From Onstottus_B arcticum (GTDB lineage Bacteria > Acidobacteriota > Blastocatellia > UBA7656): a stretch of 64,000 bases of DNA. A program made the translations under genes and the position numbers. The stretch covers positions 27,118-91,117 of the forward strand of contig JBBPIE010000027.1 of the NCBI GenBank assembly GCA_038040485.1. Direction: 5' to 3'. The notes under the pieces are model-generated. The model saw only the letters and a list, made by a program, of their open reading frames with translations. It searched no databases and was not told the DNA's origin. Below are positions 24,774 through 32,364 of this stretch, in pieces (the stretch's first letter is position 1; the number at the start of each line of letters is the position of its first letter).

Positions 24774-26942
24774 GTGGAAGCGTTTGCCAGAGAGCCCGGT
24801 GCTAAATTATGGTACGCAAGATTGATCAGCTCGAAGGTTTCACTGTCGGCGGTCGCAGGACTTGGCGAGGCAGTCTTCAACAGAGGTAACGCGGGTTTGG
24901 CAAAGCGATTCAAGGACTATTCTGATTTCATTTTGTTTGCGTTCGTCGTTGCGGTTTTCATCATCGTAGCGGCACAGCGGCTGGGCGCCGTCCCGGTTCC
25001 AGACACTGACGAAGCCTATACACTTCAGGTTCCGTATGAAATGCTGAATCGAGGGCAGCTCTCGCTGCCTATGTACCGGTATCTTGGCGGCAACATCGAG
25101 AATGTCTGGCACTCATATACGCCGGTTTTTTTCGTCACCCTGACTGGCTTCTTTAAGCTGTTCGGGTGGGGCGTACTACAGGGCCGGGCGTTCAATTTGA
25201 TGACAGCGGCGCTTACCTTATTAATGGTTTACCTGATCTCGCGCAGGTTGTTTGATTGGCGCGCCGGACTGATAGCCGTCACGCTGCTGATTTTGGATCC
25301 GGTCTTTGTTGAGCGCAGCCGGCTGTTGCGAAATGACTATGCGGCGGCCTTCTGCGCCTTGCTTGCCTATTACCTCTATGAGGTGGCCGAAGAACGCAAG
25401 GGCGGAGCCTGGTACGTTGCTTCAGGGCTAGCGGCCGGCGCCGGGGTGATGTGCCACACGAATGCCCTCTATATGCTCGGGACGATCGGTCTATTGATGA
25501 TGATTCGGCACGGCTGGCGCGTCATCCGCAAAAGAAGCCTCTTTCAGTTCACCTTTGCTGCGCTTGCGGTCATGGCCTATGAAATCGTCTACGACCTGAT
25601 TGACTACAAAAATTTCCTTATTCAAAACCGCGGCGACAAACTTCACTTCGGCATACTTGGGCGCTGGGGATGGTTGGAGAACCTGGTTGCTGAACCTTCG
25701 CGATACGTTCGCTGGTATGCGGGTAGCGAGATGTTTTCGAACATCCCTCGGACCACTCTCCATATTTTTCAGATATTGAGTGGGGTTGCGGTCATATATC
25801 TTGTCATCGTGTGCATTCAGCAGATCAAGCGGGGAAAGGGCCTCGACCATGCACGCGCCCGTATTCTACTGGCCACGGTTGCCGTCGTGCTCTTCCACGC
25901 TGTAGTGACCAGCCACAAGAATATTTACTACCTGGCCCATCTGGCTCCGTGGTTCGCCATCTGCGTGGGCGTGATGTTGCGAGATTGGTTGTTATGGATC
26001 GCGCCACCGAATCAAGCTCAAACCGAGAGGCCTGACTTAAAGCGTAGGGTAGCGCTGATTGTAACCGGGCTAGCCGCAGTCAGTTTTGTTTATCCGATAG
26101 CTCTTCAGACTCGCCGGTACATCAGGGAGGTGAGAAATCCCGAGCTGGCCACTTTCGATGAATTCAAAGAGGTGCTGAGAAGCGTGGTTCCCGACGACCT
26201 TTGCCCGATCGCGCTCAAGTCGCCTGTCATGTGGCTGGCCTTCCCGGAGCATGACCGGTGCTTTGCAAATGTCGAAGACCGCATGATGAAAGCGCTGGAC
26301 CTGGACGGTAACGACTATGCGCTTCTGATCCCGAATACTACTCATCGCGTTCGGCGGACCAGGGAGCTGGATCAGAAGTATTTGCTGCTTGCCACGTTGC
26401 ATGACACTCCGTACGGGGAGCTTCACGTGTACTACACGGGTACTGACCCCCGCCATCTTTCTCTTTCTCCAATGACCTATTACTTTTTTGGTAAGTTGCG
26501 CGGCCACGTTAGTGCCGAACAGATTTCCCGCAGCACCGAAGTCTGGGCGGCAGGGCCGGCGGAGTTCGGCCAACGCCCTGTTGCCGCTGCAGATGGCGAG
26601 AACCCGCAGGAGTTTATCGTTCAGCCTCCGCCGCGACAGGCACGAGGATACTCGACGATCGAGCTTTGTGCAGTCGATCTTAAGGCACAAGCCATTTACC
26701 AGATTGCTGGCGAGGTGACTGCCGAAGCCGGCCGGTGGGAATTGCTAGTCCTTGATCGAAAGACCGGCACTTCGCTTCATAAAGAGCAGATCTCCGGACA
26801 CGAGGCCAGCCACCGCCTGGAAGGTGTGTTCAAAACCGGGAGCGCCGACCGGGTTACGCTGGTCGTCCGTCAAACCAGCAGCAAAGCCGCGGCACCCTTG
26901 CGCATTTCGCGCATGGCCATCCGTGAAATCCCCCCCGCCTGA
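24774..26942 (+). CDS. GT39-like membrane glycosyltransferase
   Basis: The protein (722 residues from the GTG) resembles the PMT/ArnT (GT39, PMT_2) group. After the first span (ILFAFVVAVFIIVAAQRLGA) comes the family acid motif PDTDEAYTLQVP. About ten spans follow up to residue ~440, then a soluble domain of some 280 residues ending in a beta-rich part. These enzymes use polyprenyl-linked sugars. The GTG start is weak. A TTG about 41 residues later, preceded by AGAGGT, is a plausible alternative. It is the only plus-strand gene of the glycan island, convergent with the next gene, whose stop lies one base away. Confidence 0.7.
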   Translation: MEAFAREPGAKLWYARLISSKVSLSAVAGLGEAVFNRGNAGLAKRFKDYSDFILFAFVVAVFIIVAAQRLGAVPVPDTDEAYTLQVPYEMLNRGQLSLPMYRYLGGNIENVWHSYTPVFFVTLTGFFKLFGWGVLQGRAFNLMTAALTLLMVYLISRRLFDWRAGLIAVTLLILDPVFVERSRLLRNDYAAAFCALLAYYLYEVAEERKGGAWYVASGLAAGAGVMCHTNALYMLGTIGLLMMIRHGWRVIRKRSLFQFTFAALAVMAYEIVYDLIDYKNFLIQNRGDKLHFGILGRWGWLENLVAEPSRYVRWYAGSEMFSNIPRTTLHIFQILSGVAVIYLVIVCIQQIKRGKGLDHARARILLATVAVVLFHAVVTSHKNIYYLAHLAPWFAICVGVMLRDWLLWIAPPNQAQTERPDLKRRVALIVTGLAAVSFVYPIALQTRRYIREVRNPELATFDEFKEVLRSVVPDDLCPIALKSPVMWLAFPEHDRCFANVEDRMMKALDLDGNDYALLIPNTTHRVRRTRELDQKYLLLATLHDTPYGELHVYYTGTDPRHLSLSPMTYYFFGKLRGHVSAEQISRSTEVWAAGPAEFGQRPVAAADGENPQEFIVQPPPRQARGYSTIELCAVDLKAQAIYQIAGEVTAEAGRWELLVLDRKTGTSLHKEQISGHEASHRLEGVFKTGSADRVTLVVRQTSSKAAAPLRISRMAIREIPPA

Positions 26943-26943
26943 A

Positions 26944-28512
26944 TCAGCCGGCTTTCTCCGGAGCCCGCGCGTTTTTCAATTCATACAGGTAGGCAGAGGC
27001 TCCCGCCTGCCCGAAGCGCTCGACTCGCGCGCCGAACCCATCGAGATATCGAGTCATGAACTCTTCTTCGCTCATGCCCTTGATCTTGCGCACATGCGAG
27101 AAAAGCAGCCATACGCGTTCATGCCCGCGAAGCTGATCGAGGTCTCCTTCGTATGCTTGCCAGTCGTTGCGGCTCTTGCTCTTATCACGCGCGTCGATCC
27201 CGAGCACATACTCACTTTCATCAAAGCCATACTTCTTCGCGTAGTATTGAAAGGACTCGCGCTGGTGATGATAGACATAAATGACATCACCCTGTCGGCG
27301 ATGATCTCTGACATAAGCCATAATCGGCCGGATGTCCTGCCGCGAATGCGGATGCAGCATGTTGTTAGTCGCACCGCCCGCGGGTTGAATGAGCAGCAAC
27401 GCAGCAATCGCCGCCGCGGCGAGAACTGAATACGGCCGCTTCTTTTCGAGGATGAACTCCAGACCGGCTCCAACGACGAGCAGCGCCGCCGGAACCAGAA
27501 ACAGCAACAGCCGTCTGCCAAATGGATACTTGTGGACGCCCGAGGCGAGCATCGTGAGCGCGATCGGTCCCACAAGCATCAACAGCCGCCGCTTGTTCTT
27601 CAGGAAGAGCGCAACGCCGCCGAGTAGAAAGACCAGCGCCGCGAGCGTCGCGAATGGCAGTCCGAACGGATTCGAGAACATCTTCACCAGCGCTCGGGGA
27701 ATCCACTCAAAGTCGGTAAGCGAGCGCGGCGGCAGCGGCATGAACGTGCCCTTCTTTGCCCACGATGCTTCAAGGGTTTGGTTGCCGCTTAGGTTGCGGA
27801 CCGAGATCAGGTAGAACGCCGCGAAACTGATCAGCCAGACCGCATATACGCCCGCGAGTTTCCAGAATCGCGGCCAGTCTTGATTTCGCAGGGCCGCCAG
27901 CGCAAGCGCGCAGCCCACGCCGCCAAGAACAAAGACCGACGGATGCGAAAACCAAACGACGATTGCGCCCGCCACAGCAAACAGCGCCGCGCGCCGAGCC
28001 GTCAGCTCTTTGGAGTCGATCTCAAATCCGGCGATGAGGATCAGCAGCGTTATGGCCTGGTCGCTCGAGTATTGCTTGATCTGCGCCGCGTAATAGATCG
28101 TGTAGCTGGACACCGTGAACAGCGCCAGCGCTATCGTCGCGGGCCAGGGCCGCAAGCAGCGCCGCGCCGCTTCGTAGAACAAAACGAGGGCCGCGATGGA
28201 AAACAGAAATGGAAAAAGCCGCAACGAGTATTCGCTGTCGCCGAACACCAGGAACGCAAGCTTTTCGAGAAAGAGGAATCCGAGCGGCGCGGCTTGCTCC
28301 GAATCGAGCGGTTCCAGCAACCCGGCGAACGACCGATTGATGATGTTCAGCGCGAGTGCGCCTTCGTCAACATAAAGCGCCGCGTTGAACAGGTACTGCG
28401 TCGCTCGAAGCGCGATTCCAAACGCGATGATGAGCCACGCGACTCGCGTTGGCGTGATGACTCGCGCCAGGCGCAGCCAGTAACTCTCCAGCACTTGTCC
28501 CTTGTTGGTCAT
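26944..28512 (-). CDS. GT39-like membrane glycosyltransferase
   Basis: From the ATG at 28512 (MTNKGQVLESYWLRL) the protein has 522 residues; the longer frame to 28689 overlaps the upstream gene and is rejected. It has about ten membrane spans and the GT-C acid motif in the first external loop (LYVDEGALALNIINRSF). A second conserved-looking loop is SSYTIYYAAQIKQYSSD, typical of PMT_2-type proteins. The C-terminal 140 residues are soluble. It probably transfers a sugar from a lipid carrier; the acceptor is unknown. It is the last gene of a three-gene minus-strand run. Confidence 0.75.
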   Translation of the reverse strand: MTNKGQVLESYWLRLARVITPTRVAWLIIAFGIALRATQYLFNAALYVDEGALALNIINRSFAGLLEPLDSEQAAPLGFLFLEKLAFLVFGDSEYSLRLFPFLFSIAALVLFYEAARRCLRPWPATIALALFTVSSYTIYYAAQIKQYSSDQAITLLILIAGFEIDSKELTARRAALFAVAGAIVVWFSHPSVFVLGGVGCALALAALRNQDWPRFWKLAGVYAVWLISFAAFYLISVRNLSGNQTLEASWAKKGTFMPLPPRSLTDFEWIPRALVKMFSNPFGLPFATLAALVFLLGGVALFLKNKRRLLMLVGPIALTMLASGVHKYPFGRRLLLFLVPAALLVVGAGLEFILEKKRPYSVLAAAAIAALLLIQPAGGATNNMLHPHSRQDIRPIMAYVRDHRRQGDVIYVYHHQRESFQYYAKKYGFDESEYVLGIDARDKSKSRNDWQAYEGDLDQLRGHERVWLLFSHVRKIKGMSEEEFMTRYLDGFGARVERFGQAGASAYLYELKNARAPEKAG

Positions 28513-28523
28513 CGAGTGGTGGC

Positions 28524-30119
28524 TTACAGCAATCGTTCGATCTTGAGCGGCTCGCCCGGCCGGAGCTTCCTGACCTGGTCCGTCAAGTCCAGCCATTCCT
28601 GCAACTGGCCCGGCTGGTAAGTTCGGCTCATCACAACGTGTATCGAAGTTTGATCGCACCCGATGCCCGCAGCCGCTACGTCGCGCCACGAACGCGCCCG
28701 AAGTTCATCCACTATTCGCCACTTGCCATTCTCCCAGATCAGCGAGCGCGAGAATTCAAACGGCGCAGTCTTCTTGCCGGTGATCAGCATCTTTTGCAGC
28801 ACGCTTCGAATTAGATTCGGAAAGAACCGGCCAACGGTAAGCATGACACAACGCAATGCAACCAGCTTGAGCGGTGTCATCTGGGTCTGCTTCGCCCAGC
28901 CGAGCGAACCGCGCACCGAGATACTGTTATCGCTCACTCCGATTTTGTAGTTGTCGATCAGGTGAGCGACGGCATTAGCCAGCTTTCCGCCCAACCGCAC
29001 TTGAAGCGAGAACTGAGTGTCGGAAGCCGCAAGCTTGCCGTCGCGAAAGAGCTTAAACACTCCACCCTTGTTGACCGCGGCGTACAGCTCGGTGTTTGCG
29101 CGACGATCGATCAGCAAGCCCGCTTGTTTGAACCAGGTTCTTCCAGCCCGCCGCTCGGTCTTGGCCGGACGCCGGCTGACAAAATCGCGCCAGGCCAAGA
29201 GGTAATTCCACACGTGATGACCGATGATGTGATCGTCGGCGTAGCACGGCGCAAGCCCGCGTGCGAGACCTTCGAGAAAACGGTCGTTGATCTTCAAAGC
29301 CTCCGGCATCCACGTTCCGACAAGCTCGAAGCCGTGCGGGAAAAAGTTGTAAGTGTTGCGGCTCCCGTACTCGCCGCCGAAGGAACCATCGGGATGGACG
29401 AACTCCGCGGCAAAACGCACCGCTTTTGTCAGCGCGTCTTTGAGCTTTGGCGACGGCTCAAGCTGATAGAGCCTCGCGAGGCACCAAAGAGTCAGCGTGT
29501 GATAACCCGGATCGCAGCCCTCGTATTCCCAGAACCAACCTTCTTCGCTCTGCCAGGACAAGACTCGATCCAGCCGCTCGCGTTTGGCATTGTCCCAACG
29601 ATTTGTCCTCAAGAGCCGGGAAACCAATTCGAGGCAAAGCGCGATGAGCGCCTGATGATTGCTCAATCGTCCGGCTTCGTGATGACCGGCGAGCCAGTCT
29701 GCACGCTTCTCAAAAAACCGAAGCGCGGTTTCATTCTCAAGTCCGAGCAGCGCGTAGCTCTCGACGCAAGCAAGCAGCGAAAACGCGGCTGCTCCGCCCG
29801 CGCGCTCGAAAGGGAAGTAATCATCACACGAGCCGTCCGATCGCGAACTCCGAGCGGCGTAGAGAATGCCTGCTTCAACCCACGCTTTGATCGTCGGTTC
29901 GTGATGATAGGGACTGTCAGGAATGTCGTTATCGTAAGCCAGCGCCAGGGGCCAGACGAACTCCTGCGACATCCCGCTCGGGAAATCGATGATCTTGTAG
30001 TGCCAGAAGTTTCGATCGAAGCACCCGTAGGTCAGGCTGTGCGGATTGCGATCCAGGAGGGTCAGCAGCTTAGGGATATGGCTCAGAGCTTCGCGGGCGA
30101 AAAGGTCTCTCGTCATCAA
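28524..30119 (-). CDS. Toroid-like protein of the glycan island, function unknown
   Basis: The family is not recognised with certainty. The first ~330 of 531 residues are rich in amphipathic helices with motifs such as GWFWEYEGCDPGYHTLTL and DGSFGGEYGSRNTYNFFPHG, which suggests an (alpha/alpha) toroid like those of polysaccharide lyases or terpene cyclases. Residues from about 340 on are beta-rich. There is no signal peptide or membrane span, so it may act in the cytoplasm. It sits 11 bases from the GT39-like gene and 18 bases from the GT2 gene, so the three are likely one operon. A glycan-epimerase or lyase-like role is a guess. Confidence 0.5.
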   Translation of the reverse strand: MMTRDLFAREALSHIPKLLTLLDRNPHSLTYGCFDRNFWHYKIIDFPSGMSQEFVWPLALAYDNDIPDSPYHHEPTIKAWVEAGILYAARSSRSDGSCDDYFPFERAGGAAAFSLLACVESYALLGLENETALRFFEKRADWLAGHHEAGRLSNHQALIALCLELVSRLLRTNRWDNAKRERLDRVLSWQSEEGWFWEYEGCDPGYHTLTLWCLARLYQLEPSPKLKDALTKAVRFAAEFVHPDGSFGGEYGSRNTYNFFPHGFELVGTWMPEALKINDRFLEGLARGLAPCYADDHIIGHHVWNYLLAWRDFVSRRPAKTERRAGRTWFKQAGLLIDRRANTELYAAVNKGGVFKLFRDGKLAASDTQFSLQVRLGGKLANAVAHLIDNYKIGVSDNSISVRGSLGWAKQTQMTPLKLVALRCVMLTVGRFFPNLIRSVLQKMLITGKKTAPFEFSRSLIWENGKWRIVDELRARSWRDVAAAGIGCDQTSIHVVMSRTYQPGQLQEWLDLTDQVRKLRPGEPLKIERLL

Positions 30120-30137
30120 CGGGCGCTTCCTGCCTGA

Positions 30138-31142
30138 TTATTTCTTTTCCGGCAAGCTCAATCCCCGGTAGCTGGCCGCTTCAAACTGCTTGCCTTGCCC
30201 GGACCCAAATTCGACTCGCCGCATCCGGAGCTGAATGTCTTCGAGCATCTTGCGATTCACTCCCAACAGGTCTGCAACCAGCCCGAACACCCACAACTGA
30301 ACGCCTATCATTATCAGCAGCGACGCCAGAATCAAACTCGGAACGTGAGTGCGCGGCGTGCCGCTCAGATAGAGAGCGAGCCAGCGCACTCCAAGCAGGA
30401 ATCCAGCGGAGAAGGGAAGCGTGCCGAGCAGCAAGAAGAACCGGAGCGGCTTGTAGGCCATGAAGATTCGAAGGATGGTGAACAGCGACTGCTTCAGGTA
30501 AGACGGGATGCCTTTGACCAGACGCGACGGTCTCAGCTCTTCGTTGGTGCGGACCGGGACCGACGTGATCGCAAGCCCGTTCTGGCCGGCCTGGATGATT
30601 GTCTCCAGAGTGTAGGTGTACTCGTTGAACACGTTCATGCGCATTGCTGCGTCGCGGCTGAACGCGCGAAAGCCGCTAGGCGCGTCGGGGATGTCGGTGT
30701 TGCTTGCGATGCGGACGACGCGGCTCCCGAGCTTCTGCAGGAGTTTCTTTGTGGGCGAAAAGTGTTCGATCTCTCGAATCGGCCTTGCGCCTATCACGAT
30801 CTCCGCCCTTCCGGCGAGGATCGGCTCGATCAAGCTCGGTATGTCGTCCGCGCAGTACTGATTGTCAGCGTCGGTGTTTACGATTATGTCGGCGCCCGCT
30901 CGAAGGCTCGCTTCCAAACCGGCCATGAAAGCCTTAGCCAGCCCCTGGTTGTGCGGGAAGTTCACGATGTGATCGACGCCGGCCTGTCGGGCTACGTCGA
31001 GGGTGCGGTCCTCGCTGCCGTCGTTGACGACCAGCCACTCGACTGAATCAACTCCTGCGACATCGCGCGGCAACGCCGCCAGCGTTATGCCCAAGGTGGC
31101 CTCTTCGTTATAACAGGGAACCTGGATGATCAGCTTCGTCAT
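30138..31142 (-). CDS. GT2 family glycosyltransferase, DPM1-like with two spans
   Basis: From the ATG at 31142 (MTKLIIQVPCYNEEATLG) the protein has 334 residues; 22 extra residues in the longer frame do not fit the family. It has the GT-A fold with VVNDGSEDRTLDVA, the DXD site NTDADNQY and an ARPIREI loop, then two membrane spans (FFLLLGTLPFSAGFLLGV and LASLLIMIGVQLWVFGLVAD). Such enzymes make polyprenyl-phosphate sugars that feed GT-C transferases, which fits the membrane transferases next to it. It is the first gene of the minus-strand glycan run. higBA lies directly upstream. Confidence 0.88.
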   Translation of the reverse strand: MTKLIIQVPCYNEEATLGITLAALPRDVAGVDSVEWLVVNDGSEDRTLDVARQAGVDHIVNFPHNQGLAKAFMAGLEASLRAGADIIVNTDADNQYCADDIPSLIEPILAGRAEIVIGARPIREIEHFSPTKKLLQKLGSRVVRIASNTDIPDAPSGFRAFSRDAAMRMNVFNEYTYTLETIIQAGQNGLAITSVPVRTNEELRPSRLVKGIPSYLKQSLFTILRIFMAYKPLRFFLLLGTLPFSAGFLLGVRWLALYLSGTPRTHVPSLILASLLIMIGVQLWVFGLVADLLGVNRKMLEDIQLRMRRVEFGSGQGKQFEAASYRGLSLPEKK

Positions 31143-31217
31143 ATTGGTGTTTTCACCCGCCTGACATGCCCAAGGAGTTTGGCTTTGGCGAGGTGGCGGC
31201 AATTCCAAGTCAGGATT

Positions 31218-31514
31218 TCAAGCCGCGTGAACCTCGATAGGTAAAACATGAATCTCAGCCGATCGTAGTCGAGTTTGCCAAAGATCATATGCGTTTTGCA
31301 GCTTCAGCCAGTGTGCGGCGTTCGGCTTACCGAAAGTCATCTCAAGCCGCAACGCCATCTCCGGAGTGATCCCGCCGCGTCCGTTAAGCACTTTCGAGAG
31401 GGACTTACGGCTCACTCCCAAACGACTAGCAGTCTCAGTGACCGACAAACCCAACGGCTCAATCACCAGTTGCTTGAGAATCTCGCCTGGGTGGGCCGGG
31501 TTATGCATGCTCAT
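31218..31514 (-). CDS. higA: HigA-type antitoxin (XRE family)
   Basis: The 98 residues match HigA/VapI-type antitoxins: MHNPAHPGEILKQLVIEPLG, the helix-turn-helix SVTETASRLGVSRKSLSKVL, NGRGGITPEMALRLEMTFG and the helix AAHWLKLQNAYDLWQ. It binds its own operator and neutralises HigB. It follows higB by 12 bases, the toxin-first order characteristic of higBA. Confidence 0.93.
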   Translation of the reverse strand: MSMHNPAHPGEILKQLVIEPLGLSVTETASRLGVSRKSLSKVLNGRGGITPEMALRLEMTFGKPNAAHWLKLQNAYDLWQTRLRSAEIHVLPIEVHAA

Positions 31515-31526
31515 TAGGGCACCCCG

Positions 31527-31805
31527 TCAGTGATAATCCTCGTAGTTCACTCTTTCGGCTTCACCGCCAACCGACTGAAACGTCACGCGCCAATTGCCGC
31601 TGACTTTGACGGCCCAAATGCCTTTGCGCCGACCCTTGAGTTCGTGCAACGCGAGCCCCGGTAAATCCATGTCGTCCGGACGTTCAGCTTGATCGAGGTT
31701 GGTGAGGATCAACCGCAATCGTTCAGCGTGCTTCGGTTGAATGCCGGACTTGCTGCCGGTCTGATAGAAGCGCGCCAGCCCTTTATGGGCGAAGCTCTGA
31801 ATCAC
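31527..31805 (-). CDS. higB: HigB-type toxin (RelE superfamily mRNA interferase)
   Basis: From the GTG at 31805 (reading MIQSFAHKGLARFYQTG with the start as Met) the protein has 92 residues, the usual size. Family parts are KHAERLRLILTNLDQAE, LPGLALHELKGRRKGIWAVK and VSGNWRVTFQSV, ending VNYEDYH. HigB cleaves ribosome-bound mRNA. The longer frame to 31847 adds 14 residues without a match to the family. It forms a complete toxin-antitoxin pair with higA. Confidence 0.92.
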   Translation of the reverse strand: MIQSFAHKGLARFYQTGSKSGIQPKHAERLRLILTNLDQAERPDDMDLPGLALHELKGRRKGIWAVKVSGNWRVTFQSVGGEAERVNYEDYH

Positions 31806-31954
31806 TCGGCGAGTGTAGCCGTTCAAGACTGCGAGCCGCAACCTCAAGGGTCGGCGAAACGCCCCTCCACAAGCGGCTCCGACGTAGGCTGTGGCATGAG
31901 GCGAAGGACAAGAAGCGACATATCACTAAGAATGCGTAATAAGGAACGCACAAC

Positions 31955-32089
31955 TCAACGAGCTATGGGAGTGCCACTCGCGTGAGGGGCTGCTCCGACT
32001 TTGAAGTTGGAATAGCCAACCTCGAAGCCTTCAGCGAATTCAGGGTCCAACCGTTTACGTTTCCTGACGTATTCTTCAAGATCGCTCAC
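31955..32089 (-). pseudogene. Truncated XRE/HigA-type antitoxin remnant
   Basis: A GTG frame of 44 residues reads VSDLEEYVRKRKRLDPEFAE, GFEVGYSNFKVG, then departs into unrelated sequence and stops. This N-terminus is the standard opening of a family of antitoxins (L-x-KYI-x-KRK-x-DPEFA-x-GFE-x-GY-x-FKIG), whose HTH should follow and is absent. The end of another frame just upstream (AYDDVYANVPPW, stop overlapping this GTG) may be the tail of the cognate toxin, broken by a stop 17 codons before. The remnant suggests a decayed second toxin-antitoxin locus beside higBA. Confidence 0.55.
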
Positions 32090-32210
32090 CACGGAGGCAC
32101 GTTAGCATAAACGTCATCGTAAGCAAGAGACTGTCTGGATCACGAGGTTGGGTACGCGGCAAATCACACACGAGTCAGGTCGGTGACGGCACCCGGCACT
32201 CGATATTCCT

Positions 32211-32239
32211 TTACCTTTCAATTTGGTTTCCGATATAAT
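32211..32239 (+). promoter_or_regulatory. Probable promoter of the secreted beta-sandwich protein
   Basis: A perfect TATAAT (32234-32239) has TTACCT 17 bases upstream (32211-32216). The leader of about 120 bases contains CACAGGCCCACAGT, shared with the leader before 21840. Confidence 0.5.
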
Positions 32240-32364
32240 CGCAGCCTCCACAGGCCCACAGTTCTTGGAAAGAGCAGGAAATGTACTTCGCCCTCCCGCG
32301 TTGAGACGGGGAGCGTGTGTGCCTCCGATCTCGAATTTGATTATTCAGCCACGGGGTAAATGAC

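Larger units (their letters stand above)
31806..32364. other. Intergenic region with antitoxin remnant and promoter
   Basis: This gap of about 560 bases between higB and the secreted beta-sandwich protein holds a truncated antitoxin frame (31955-32089), a few codons of what may be its toxin partner upstream, and a good promoter at 32211-32239. Nothing else is supported. Confidence 0.55.
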
